64,000 nt of DNA from Nitrobacter hamburgensis X14. GTDB taxonomy: Bacteria > Pseudomonadota > Alphaproteobacteria > Rhizobiales > Xanthobacteraceae. Below, one piece after another: positions 17,914 through 25,252 of this stretch. A program made the translations under genes and the position numbers. Within the stretch, counting starts at the first letter, position 1. Every line of letters begins with the position of its first letter. The stretch covers positions 2,776,001 to 2,840,000 of the forward strand of contig NC_007964.1 of assembly GCF_000013885.1 (NCBI RefSeq). The letters are read 5' to 3'. The notes beneath the pieces are model-generated. The model saw only the letters and a program-made list of their open reading frames with translations, was not told the DNA's origin and ran no database searches.

Positions 17914-18987
17914 CTATGGCGTGATAGCGACCTTCAGGACGCCATCACGCTGGTTGGCGAAGAGATCGTAGGCGGTCTCGATCTCATCGAGCTTGAAGCG
18001 ATGCGTCACAAGCGGCTTGAGATCGGCCCGCCCCGCACTCACGACATCCATCAGCCGGCGCATGCGCTCCTTGCCGCCGGGGCAGAGCGTGGTGACGATC
18101 TTCAGATCGCCGAGCCCGGCCGCAAAGGCATCGAGCGGAATCCGCAGATCGCTCGAGTAGACCCCGAGGCTGGACAGCGTTCCTCCCGGCCGCAGCACGC
18201 GCAGCGAAGACTCGAAGGTGCCTTGGGTTCCAAGCGCCTCAATCGCGACATCAACGCCGCGTCCATCCGTCAGCGCCATGATCTGCTCAACCGGATCGCC
18301 GGCCCTGAAGTCGACGACATGGTCGGCGCCGAGCGTGCACGCGACCGCAAGCCGTTCTGGGACCGTGTCGACGCCGATGACGGTGGTGGCGCCCATGAGC
18401 CTGGCGCCTGCGACCGCGCAAAGGCCGATTGGTCCGAGGGCGAACACCACCACGGTGTCACCGATCCGGACACCGCCGCTTTCGGCGCCGGAAAATCCCG
18501 TGGACATGATGTCCGGGCACATCAGCACCTGCTCGTCCGTCAGACCGTCCGGGATCGGACTGAGATTGGCCATCGCATCCTTGACCAGCACATATTCAGC
18601 CTGGCAGCCGTCGATGGTGTTGCCGAACTTCCAGCCGCCCATTGCCTTGAAGCCGTGCTTTGTTCCTGGACCGTCCTGCGAACCGCAACCGCACAGACAG
18701 GCGTAGCTGTGCCCGCTCGGCGTGATCGCGCCCGCGATCACGCGCTGGCCTTCGGTATAACCGTCGACGGCGGAGCCGAGCTTTTCGATCAAGCCGACCG
18801 GTTCGTGACCGATCGTCAGGCCGCGCTCGACCGGATACTTACCCTTGAGGATATGGACGTCTGTTCCGCAGATCGTGGTCGTGGTGACGCGGATCAGCGC
18901 ATCGAGCGGGCCGATATCGGGAATGGCCTTCTCGTCGAGGACGATGCGGCCTTTCTCCACGAAAATGACTGCTTTCATGTTCGGCAT
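17914..18987 (-). CDS. Zinc-dependent alcohol dehydrogenase (MDR family)
   Basis: The 357-residue medium-chain dehydrogenase is closest in layout to clostridial secondary-alcohol dehydrogenases. The catalytic zinc ligands appear as Cys40 (CGTDVH), His61 and Glu62 (GHEPVG) and Asp159 (CPDIMSTGF). The Rossmann motif is ALGPIG at about 184-189, and GVDTVPERL just after suggests preference for NAD over NADP because an Asp ends the second strand. The structural-zinc cysteine lobe is reduced to a CLCGCG patch near residue 100. Substrates may be short alcohols, acetoin or butanediol; sequence alone cannot decide. Confidence 0.88.
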   Translation of the reverse strand: MPNMKAVIFVEKGRIVLDEKAIPDIGPLDALIRVTTTTICGTDVHILKGKYPVERGLTIGHEPVGLIEKLGSAVDGYTEGQRVIAGAITPSGHSYACLCGCGSQDGPGTKHGFKAMGGWKFGNTIDGCQAEYVLVKDAMANLSPIPDGLTDEQVLMCPDIMSTGFSGAESGGVRIGDTVVVFALGPIGLCAVAGARLMGATTVIGVDTVPERLAVACTLGADHVVDFRAGDPVEQIMALTDGRGVDVAIEALGTQGTFESSLRVLRPGGTLSSLGVYSSDLRIPLDAFAAGLGDLKIVTTLCPGGKERMRRLMDVVSAGRADLKPLVTHRFKLDEIETAYDLFANQRDGVLKVAITP

Positions 18988-19169
18988 ACGAGGCTCCTTT
19001 CAGAAGCTGCTTTCGTCCATAGGGGCGGCGACGATGCACGGCTCCACAGGCATCGAGTAACTGGCATCGTCAGCTTCACTGCCAAATATTTGCCTTTCTT
19101 TGTGGTGTGGACCACCGACACGGCCTGCGGTCGCGTGCAACGATCGGCTCAGTCTCAAAGGCGGCCGCC

Positions 19170-19370
19170 ATGTCGGAATCGGACAACCAGCGAAAGCATG
19201 ATTTGGAATGTCTCCGCCTGGCGGCGGACTGTCGGCAATTGGCAAGCGACGTTGATAATCCTGCTTTGCAGTTGCGGTTCCGTCGAATGGCGAAAGTTTG
19301 GACCGGTCTGACGGAGCGTGAACCGACTCCTGAGACCGAGATCAGCGTTAAGATAGACGGGCTTACCTGA
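19170..19370 (+). CDS. Small soluble protein of unknown function
   Basis: This 66-residue protein (MSESDNQRKH start) has one long charged helix with the pattern LECLRLAADCRQLASDVDNP then a RFRRMAKVWTGL segment. Short proteins with the same LRLAADC..LA.D......MAKVW arrangement recur in Bradyrhizobiaceae, from memory. The ATG at 19170 starts the conserved-looking part. It is divergent from the alcohol dehydrogenase, about 180 bases apart. Confidence 0.6.
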   Translation: MSESDNQRKHDLECLRLAADCRQLASDVDNPALQLRFRRMAKVWTGLTEREPTPETEISVKIDGLT

Positions 19371-19525
19371 CCACGGCGTGCACTTTGCAACGGGCCGCGC
19401 TGTTCCGGGACAAGGCGCTGCTGTTCAAGCTTTGCGGGTCCGCGATTCCGTTTCTTTCCAAACACAGAACTTGTAGACGCTTGGTTTCGACATGCGCGGC
19501 TGACGTATGGCGAGCACCCACGGTT

Positions 19526-20284
19526 TTACGTCTTACGTCGCCCCTTTGTATTGCCTTGAACCGCCGTTGAGGGTGGCGTCAGGAAGGCGTCGAACCGCTC
19601 CTTGACGATAGCGTAGCACTCGCACGACGCCTTTTCGAGGCCCGGACGATCATGAACGCTAATCCTCCCGCGGCGATAACTAATGAGTCCGGCCGTCTGC
19701 AGCGACTGCGCTGCAAGCGTCACCGATTTGCGATTGGCGCCCAGCATGTGAGACAGGAATTCGTGCGTATATGGCAGGGCTTCGCCTTCCGCCCGATCAT
19801 GCATCATCAGGAGACATCGGCACATTCGCTCTTCCGTCGTATGCAATGCGTTGCACGCGACAGTCTGCTGAACTTGTGACAGCAGCGTCTCCGAGTAGCT
19901 GACGAAGAGATCGCGCATGTGTTCGCTGCGCTTGAATTCCGACTGCAGTACTTCGATCGGGCAACGAAGCGTGCCCCCTTCCAGTTGAACAAGACACCGA
20001 TTGAAAGAAACGCGACTATACATGGCCGCGAAGAGGCCGAATGCGCCTTCGCGCCCTATGTTTGCCGTCTCTATTGCCGAGCCGTTCTCCAGAACGGTCA
20101 ACAGAGAGAGGACGGCGCCCTGTGGGAAGTAGGCATGTTTGAGGAGCCCACCCGCCTCGCAGACGACGACACCAAGCTTGAACTTGATAGGCTCAAGGTG
20201 GGGATCGATCCGCTTGCGGCTGGTGCTTTCCATTGCGCCGAGCAACCAATTGCCCTGCGCATCATCTGTGTGACCTTTGGACAT
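19526..20284 (-). CDS. Crp/Fnr-family transcription regulator (second)
   Basis: This 252-residue regulator belongs to the Bradyrhizobium-type subgroup with an N-terminal LLKHAYFPQGAVLSLLTVL and GREGAFGLFAAM barrel, lacking classic cAMP-binding residues. The HTH includes HEFLSHMLGANRKSVTLAAQ. LHTTEERMCRCLLMMHDRA precedes it in the usual place of the dimer helix. A C-terminal tail of about 35 residues (ending GRRKT) extends past the HTH. It is unlinked in operon terms and differs clearly from the regulator at 17199. Confidence 0.87.
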   Translation of the reverse strand: MSKGHTDDAQGNWLLGAMESTSRKRIDPHLEPIKFKLGVVVCEAGGLLKHAYFPQGAVLSLLTVLENGSAIETANIGREGAFGLFAAMYSRVSFNRCLVQLEGGTLRCPIEVLQSEFKRSEHMRDLFVSYSETLLSQVQQTVACNALHTTEERMCRCLLMMHDRAEGEALPYTHEFLSHMLGANRKSVTLAAQSLQTAGLISYRRGRISVHDRPGLEKASCECYAIVKERFDAFLTPPSTAVQGNTKGRRKT

Positions 20285-20575
20285 CGCGGCATCGTCACAA
20301 TTCTGGCAAGTTATGGGTCGAGTGCCCAGCCGGCTATTGGGTGTTAAATCCAGGGGATCGTGCGCCCATCAACAGCATGAGTCTGTATAAGACAGACCAC
20401 CTTCGGCGTGATTGACGCTCTTAGATTGGAACTCGGACTATGCGTTATTGCGAGAACGCGCTGGTCAGCACGCCGATGTCGACCGCCAGCGTCACACTCA
20501 GTTCCCAGTGAAACGCTTTTTTGGCTGGTAGTAGGGAGCGCTACTAGACCTTCGCGAAGTATAAGGATCGGTTTG

Positions 20576-22489
20576 ATGCCGAGGAGCTACAGCAAGGGCG
20601 GCCGGATTGCGCCGGGAGCGGCAGCCCCCATGCCGGGAGGGCCGACTTTGCCGAATGCCCGATCCTTCCGGGAGCGGTTCGGCGCACTCAGGAATCTTCG
20701 GCCTTTCCTTGCGATGGTGTGGCGCACAAGCCCGGGCCTGACCGCGGCGACGCTGGTGTTGCGGCTGAAGCGGGCGCTGCTGCCGATCGTCACACTCTAT
20801 ATAGGCAAGCTGATCATCGACGAAGTCGTGGCTCTGGTGCAGGTACCGGACAAGCCGGGGACGCTACAGGAATGGCTCGACAGCGGCCTCGCGAACTGGC
20901 TCGGCATTCTCCTTATTGCAGAGTTCGCGCTCGCCATCCTCGCCGACATTCTCGGGCGCATCGTCTCGCTCATCGACAGCCTGCTCTCGGAACGCCTGTC
21001 CAATGCCCTGAGCGTACGCCTGATGGAGCACGCCGCGACGCTCGACCTGGAGGATTTCGAGGACGCAGAATTCCAGGATCAGCTCGAGCGCGCGCGCCGC
21101 CAGACCAGCGGCCGGATGACGTTGCTCGGACAATTGCTCGCGCAGGTGCAGGACATCGTGACCGTGGTGAGCTTCGCCGCTGGCCTGATCATCTACGCGC
21201 CTTGGCTGATCTTGCTCCTGGTTGTGGCGCTGGTGCCGGCCTTCCTCGGCGAGGCGCATTTCAACGCACAGAGCTATTCGCTCGACTATGCCCGCACGCC
21301 GGAACGGCGCGAACTCGACTATGTGCGGCAAACCGCGGCGAGCGTCGAGACCGCCAAGGAGGTCAAGATCTTCGGCCTCAACGGCTTCCTGATCGACCGC
21401 TATGTGCGGCTTGCCACGGCCTTCTACGCGGCCAATCGCAGGCTCGCGCTGCGGCGCGCCGGCTGGGGCGGGCTGTTCACCGCGGTCGGCACGATCGGCT
21501 ATTACGTCGCCTATGCCTATATCGCCTGGCGCACGCTCGCGGGCGCGTTCTCGATCGGCGACCTCACCTTCCTCGCCGGCTCGTTCCGGCGCCTGCGCAA
21601 CCTGATCGAGGGGCTGCTCGCGAGTTTCTCGAGCACCGCGGGCCAGGCGCTCTATCTCGACGACCTGTTCAGCTTCTTCGAGGTCAAGCCGGAAATCCTG
21701 TCGCCGGACAATCCGCAGCCGTTTCCGCTGCCGATCCGCGAGGGCTTCGTATTCGAAGACGTGGGCTTCCGCTATCCGGGTGCGGAGCGCTGGGCCGTGC
21801 GGCATCTCAGTTTCACGCTCCATGCCGGCGAAGTCCTCGCGCTCGTCGGCGAGAACGGTGCGGGCAAGACCACGCTCGTGAAGCTCCTCACCCGCCTCTA
21901 CGATCCGGACGAAGGCCGCATCCTGCTCGACGGCCGCGACCTGCGCGAATACGACCTCGACGCACTGCGCGGGAACATGGGTGTGATCTTCCAGGATTTC
22001 GTCCGCTATAATCTCAGCGCCGCCGACAATATCGCGGTGGGACGGATAGACGCGCGGGACGACCGCGCACGCGTCGCGCGGGCGACGGAGCGCAGCCAGG
22101 CCGACGAGGTCATGGCGAAGCTCCCCGCGAACTACGACCAGATGATCGGCAAGCGATTCCGCAACGGCGTCGAGCTTTCGGGCGGCGAATGGCAGAAGAT
22201 CGCGATCGCACGCGCCTATATGCGCAAGGCGGAGGTGCTAATCCTCGACGAGCCCACAGCCGCGCTCGACGCCCGCTCCGAATACGAAGTATTCCGGCGC
22301 TTCAAGGAGCTGAGCCAAGGCAAGACCGCGATCCTGATCTCGCACCGCTTTTCCAGCGTGCGCATGGCGGACCGCATCCTTGTGCTTGCCGACGGCACGG
22401 TCGAAGCCTCTGGGACGCATGAGGAACTTGTCTCGCAGGCGGGTCGCTATGCCGAGCTCTTCGAGTTGCAGGCCGCTGGCTATCGATAG
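20576..22489 (+). CDS. ABC exporter, fused permease and ATPase
   Basis: This 637-residue half-transporter acts as a homodimer in the inner membrane. The N-terminal permease (about residues 45-360) has roughly six membrane helices. The ATPase has Walker A GENGAGKTT, signature LSGGEWQKIAIARA, Walker B VLILDEPTAALD and switch His in LISHRFSS. ATG 20576 has AAGGA about 8 bases upstream; the open frame extends to 20408 without coding character. The signature LSGGEWQ and the general layout match a widespread class of proteobacterial exporters of unknown substrate. It is not a close NdvA match, so coupling to the glucan synthase is unproven. Confidence 0.9.
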   Translation: MPRSYSKGGRIAPGAAAPMPGGPTLPNARSFRERFGALRNLRPFLAMVWRTSPGLTAATLVLRLKRALLPIVTLYIGKLIIDEVVALVQVPDKPGTLQEWLDSGLANWLGILLIAEFALAILADILGRIVSLIDSLLSERLSNALSVRLMEHAATLDLEDFEDAEFQDQLERARRQTSGRMTLLGQLLAQVQDIVTVVSFAAGLIIYAPWLILLLVVALVPAFLGEAHFNAQSYSLDYARTPERRELDYVRQTAASVETAKEVKIFGLNGFLIDRYVRLATAFYAANRRLALRRAGWGGLFTAVGTIGYYVAYAYIAWRTLAGAFSIGDLTFLAGSFRRLRNLIEGLLASFSSTAGQALYLDDLFSFFEVKPEILSPDNPQPFPLPIREGFVFEDVGFRYPGAERWAVRHLSFTLHAGEVLALVGENGAGKTTLVKLLTRLYDPDEGRILLDGRDLREYDLDALRGNMGVIFQDFVRYNLSAADNIAVGRIDARDDRARVARATERSQADEVMAKLPANYDQMIGKRFRNGVELSGGEWQKIAIARAYMRKAEVLILDEPTAALDARSEYEVFRRFKELSQGKTAILISHRFSSVRMADRILVLADGTVEASGTHEELVSQAGRYAELFELQAAGYR

Positions 22490-22546
22490 CCCTCACTGCT
22501 GAAGGTTACGCGGCGTACATGCCCCAACGCGGACTTCTCCATCCGG

Positions 22547-22846
22547 TTATGCGGCCGGCGGGTCTTCAACGGCGTAGAACTCAACGAACATCCGCATCGA
22601 CCCAAGCGGTTCGACCTCGTGAGGCTGTTCGGGCTGTATGATGCCGGGTTTCTCTGGCGTGAGGACGGTTTCGCTCGGCGGATCGAGAGTCCGGTAACGC
22701 AGGCGGCCTTCGAGCACATGGATCAGCGCCCAGACGCCAGCCTTTGTACGGTGCTCGCGACGCAGCCCTTTCGGCAGAGTGTCCTGATCGAACACGGGTG
22801 TACGCTTGTAAGGCCCGCCGGCAGTTCGTCGCTCATCGCGCGGCAA
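22547..22846 (-). CDS. DUF1971 cupin-like protein
   Basis: This 99-residue protein contains the DUF1971 hallmarks PYKRTPVFDQDTLPKGLRRE, KAGVWALIHVLEGRLRYR and PEQPHEVEP with a closing FVEFYA strand. It is a small single-domain cupin; related domains occur fused to TehB in tellurite resistance, but standalone members have no proven role. It is convergent with the ABC exporter (57-base gap). Its first ~49-100 bases overlap the start of the CBS gene on the other strand, an unusual 5'-to-5' overlap. Confidence 0.82.
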   Translation of the reverse strand: MPRDERRTAGGPYKRTPVFDQDTLPKGLRREHRTKAGVWALIHVLEGRLRYRTLDPPSETVLTPEKPGIIQPEQPHEVEPLGSMRMFVEFYAVEDPPAA

Positions 22847-23208
22847 AGATCCTCGGTGAGAACCAAACCGATATCGTCGTCATGTGCGATCCCCACGGCA
22901 AGCTGACCGGCGTCATCACCAAGACGGACGTGGTCCGTCAGATCGGACGGTGCGGAGGCCCCGGATGCACGATGGCGGCAGCGAACGTCATGACGCGGGC
23001 CGTCATTCTCAGCCGCCCCGGCGACCTGTTGCACGATGCCTGGTCGGTCATGAAGCAGCGCGGCCTGAAGAATATCCCGGCCGTGAACGAAACCTCACAA
23101 CCGATCGGAGTTCTCAATGCACGCGATGCGCTTGAGGTTCTCCTGGAAGAGGTCGAATACGAAGAAGTTCTGCTGCGCGACTATGTGATGTCCGTGGGGT
23201 ATCATTGA
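22798..23208 (+). CDS. CBS-domain protein, likely N-terminally truncated
   Basis: This is a tandem CBS-domain (Bateman) protein. The first domain reads AAKILGENQTDIVVMCDPHG then KLTGVITKTDVVRQI; the second contains DLLHDAWSVMKQRGLKNIPA and PIGVLNARDALEVL, ending in an acidic EEVEYEEVLLRDYVM tail. Such modules bind adenine nucleotides. No ATG exists at the 5' end. GTG 22798 (136 residues) and TTG 22744 (154 residues) are the in-frame options, and both lie inside the DUF1971 gene. The first strand of CBS1 is poorly preserved, so the 5' end may have been lost. The start is uncertain. Confidence 0.7.
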   Translation: MYACKARRQFVAHRAAKILGENQTDIVVMCDPHGKLTGVITKTDVVRQIGRCGGPGCTMAAANVMTRAVILSRPGDLLHDAWSVMKQRGLKNIPAVNETSQPIGVLNARDALEVLLEEVEYEEVLLRDYVMSVGYH

Positions 23209-23398
23209 CTTTCCGCGGCCACGGTGTCGGATCAGCGACGCGCGGGATCATCCAGACTTCAATCAATACCACGATTTGTCGACATGCCCCCTTAACGGAC
23301 GGCGCCGAACCGAAGGTCCGCGTATGATCGACGCCCGACCTGCCATGTGACGTCCTCAATATGAGCGCTCCTCGCACGTGCGGTCATAATGAGCAATT
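23209..23398. other. Intergenic, nothing recognised
   Basis: Together with the doubtful reading frame that follows, this makes a 484-base stretch without a firm gene up to the desaturase. No repeat, hairpin or promoter consensus was noticed. Confidence 0.3.
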
Positions 23399-23620
23399 TT
23401 GACCAGATCGTCTCCGCCCCTTTTGGTACGGATTAAAACCGACATCGGCGAATGCTGCGCTTTGATCGAAACGGCGATCGGCATTCTCAGCATCCATGCC
23501 GACAGTTCAGCAATGCCGATCAGGCGCCTGCGGTGCTGTGGCTTTGGTCATGGAGGCGTCGGGATCATCAGCATCATAGTGATCGGCATCGTCGTTCTCC
23601 TTGTCACGGGACGGCTCTGA
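23399..23620 (+). pseudogene. Possible DUF3309-like membrane peptide remnant
   Basis: The last 27 codons encode CGFGHGGVG followed by a hydrophobic IISIIVIGIVVLLVTGRL tail. This matches the end of DUF3309 microproteins (typically ALP..P.S..WGYGPSGG then a hydrophobic stretch ending GR[IL]). The preceding AMPIRRLRC part aligns loosely, but the expected N-terminal hydrophobic helix is absent and no ribosome binding site is seen. I read it as a degraded copy; a functional 73-residue peptide cannot be excluded. Confidence 0.3.
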
Positions 23621-23692
23621 TCTGAGAGGGCCCCGGAGTGACTGACAGACAAGGTCTGGCCCAATAGGTCAACCTTGGTTAGGTATCTGCGC

Positions 23693-24742
23693 ATGGATCA
23701 ACACGCGATCAATATTCACACCACGTCCGATTCCAGGGCGCTGGCACAGGCTCTCGCCCGCTATCGCGAACCGGATTCCGCGCGAAGCGTCTTCGAGGTC
23801 GTGATCACGGCAGCGCCGTTTGCCCTCCTGTGGGTTCTGATATGGGCGGCCCTCGATGCCGGCTATTGGATTGGCCTGCTGCTTGCCGTGCCGGCTGCAG
23901 GCCTCCTCGTGCGTCTCTTCATGATCCAGCACGATTGCGGCCACGGATCGTTCTTCCGCCACCGCCTCACGAACGATTGGGTTGGGCGTATCATCGGCGT
24001 GCTGACATTGACGCCGTACGACGTCTGGCGGCGCGCCCACACCTTGCATCATGCAGGCTCAGGCAATCTCGATCGCCGTGGAATCGGCGACATCGATACA
24101 CTGACCGCGCGCGAATTCCTGGCGCTGCCCAAGGGACGCCGGCTGTTGTACCGCTTGTACCGGCATCCGATCGTGATGTTCGGCATAGGCCCCGCGTATC
24201 TATTCATCTTGCAGCACCGGCTGCCGATGGGACTGATGCGCAGCGGCTGGCAACCCTGGATAAGCGCGATGGCGACAAATGTCGCAATCGCGGTTCTGGC
24301 CGCGACCCTGATCTGGCTGGTCGGCGTCGGTCCATTCCTCCTTGTACAGTTGCCGATCACCCTTCTCGCCGCCTCGATCGGCGTCTGGCTGTTCTATGTC
24401 CAGCACCAGTTCGAGGACACGTTTTGGGCTCATGACGAAAGGTGGAATTTTCACGAAGCCGGACTGCACGGCAGCTCGCACTATGACCTGCCAATCGTCT
24501 TGCGCTGGTTTACCGCTAATATAGGCGTCCACCACGTCCATCATCTGTGCAGCCGGATTCCTTATTATCGGCTGCCACAGGTGTTGCGGGATCATCCGCA
24601 GCTTGCTGCCGTCGGACGACTGACCCTGTTCCAGAGCCTTCGCTGTGTGCGCAAGGTTCTTTGGGATGAGGGCCGGCAAAAGCTTGTTTCATTCCGCGAG
24701 ATGGCGTCTGTCCGGCCGCCTGCATCGCCGTATTTCTTGTGA
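23693..24742 (+). CDS. Fatty acid desaturase, membrane di-iron type
   Basis: This 349-residue integral membrane desaturase introduces double bonds into acyl chains using a di-iron centre. The three histidine boxes are HDCGH (80-84), HTLHH (116-120) and HHVHH (about 280-284). Hydrophobic segments lie near residues 36-75, 150-165 and 195-240. ATG 23693 is preferred to TTG 23675 and has AGG 9 bases upstream. Family members of this form adjust membrane fluidity, consistent with a cold-shock gene in the same region. A perfect 7-bp hairpin follows the stop directly. Confidence 0.92.
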   Translation: MDQHAINIHTTSDSRALAQALARYREPDSARSVFEVVITAAPFALLWVLIWAALDAGYWIGLLLAVPAAGLLVRLFMIQHDCGHGSFFRHRLTNDWVGRIIGVLTLTPYDVWRRAHTLHHAGSGNLDRRGIGDIDTLTAREFLALPKGRRLLYRLYRHPIVMFGIGPAYLFILQHRLPMGLMRSGWQPWISAMATNVAIAVLAATLIWLVGVGPFLLVQLPITLLAASIGVWLFYVQHQFEDTFWAHDERWNFHEAGLHGSSHYDLPIVLRWFTANIGVHHVHHLCSRIPYYRLPQVLRDHPQLAAVGRLTLFQSLRCVRKVLWDEGRQKLVSFREMASVRPPASPYFL

Positions 24743-24762
24743 ACCTCGCGACTGAGCGAGGT
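24743..24762 (+). terminator. Hairpin immediately after desaturase stop
   Basis: ACCTCGC-GACTGA-GCGAGGT gives a 7-bp perfect stem starting the base after the stop codon. No U-tract follows, so it may attenuate or protect the 3' end rather than terminate alone. Confidence 0.35.
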
Positions 24763-24789
24763 GCAGAGCGCCTTACGCTTCATATCGAC

Positions 24790-24815
24790 GGAACGAAACA
24801 ACAATACTGAACGTT
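24790..24815 (+). promoter_or_regulatory. EcfG-type general stress promoter
   Basis: GGAAC at 24790-24794 and CGTT at 24812-24815 are separated by exactly 17 bases, the GGAAC-N16/17-CGTT consensus of the alphaproteobacterial EcfG sigma factor under PhyR-NepR control. It lies 67 bases upstream of the 30-codon gene at 24883, in the same direction, and after the desaturase hairpin, so it should drive that microprotein. Confidence 0.7.
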
Positions 24816-24882
24816 GGTTAGTGTTGGAGTGCATCATCTGACGCAGCAAATGCGTAACGCACTGCCACGAGGGTCTAATATC

Positions 24883-24975
24883 ATGGATATCACCACCATT
24901 CTCATCATTGTAGTCCTCCTTCTGCTCCTTGGCGGCGGCGGTTGGTACGGCCGTGGACGCTGGTTCGGCAGGTAA
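24883..24975 (+). CDS. 30-residue single-helix membrane microprotein
   Basis: The reading frame encodes MDITTI, a hydrophobic helix LIIVVLLLLLGGGG and a WYGRGRWFGR tail. It has GAGGG about 8 bases before the ATG. Similar short peptides (hydrophobic helix, glycine run, WYGRGRW) are common in Bradyrhizobium-type genomes and are usually unannotated; that is from memory. The strong EcfG-type promoter upstream argues that it is a real general-stress gene. Its function is unknown; one inner-membrane pass with a basic C-terminus is predicted. Confidence 0.7.
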   Translation: MDITTILIIVVLLLLLGGGGWYGRGRWFGR

Positions 24976-25252
24976 TCGCAGGCAGCGTGAAGGCAGAGTT
25001 GCTAAAACAATAAGTTTAAAGAATTCGCCAGCGATCGGCAGGATCGCGCGTGTTCTTACGACGCAATATTTCTGCGTGGCTCATCAGCCATTTCCCAGGG
25101 AGGAATCTATTTCGGCGCCTTTCCGCCTTGCGGGATCTGTCGGCCGATCAATCATCGCTAACAGTGATAGGTGGTCAATAGTGAATGAAATGATCCTGCA
25201 AGCTTCGGCTCTTTCGCAAAAACTACGATGAAGCACTCAAAACTACGCCCCC

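Noticed and set aside
20428..20452. GGAAC match as a second EcfG promoter upstream of the ABC exporter
   Set aside because: The CGTT half is only 10 bases away and the bases at the correct 16-17 spacing do not match.
20576..22489. ABC exporter as the missing NdvA-type glucan exporter
   Set aside because: The permease and signature region do not resemble NdvA/ChvA as I know them, and it lies 6 kb from the glucan synthase on the other strand.
24929..25231. 100-codon frame overlapping the 30-residue gene
   Set aside because: It starts inside the microprotein gene in another frame and has no ribosome binding site or recognisable features.
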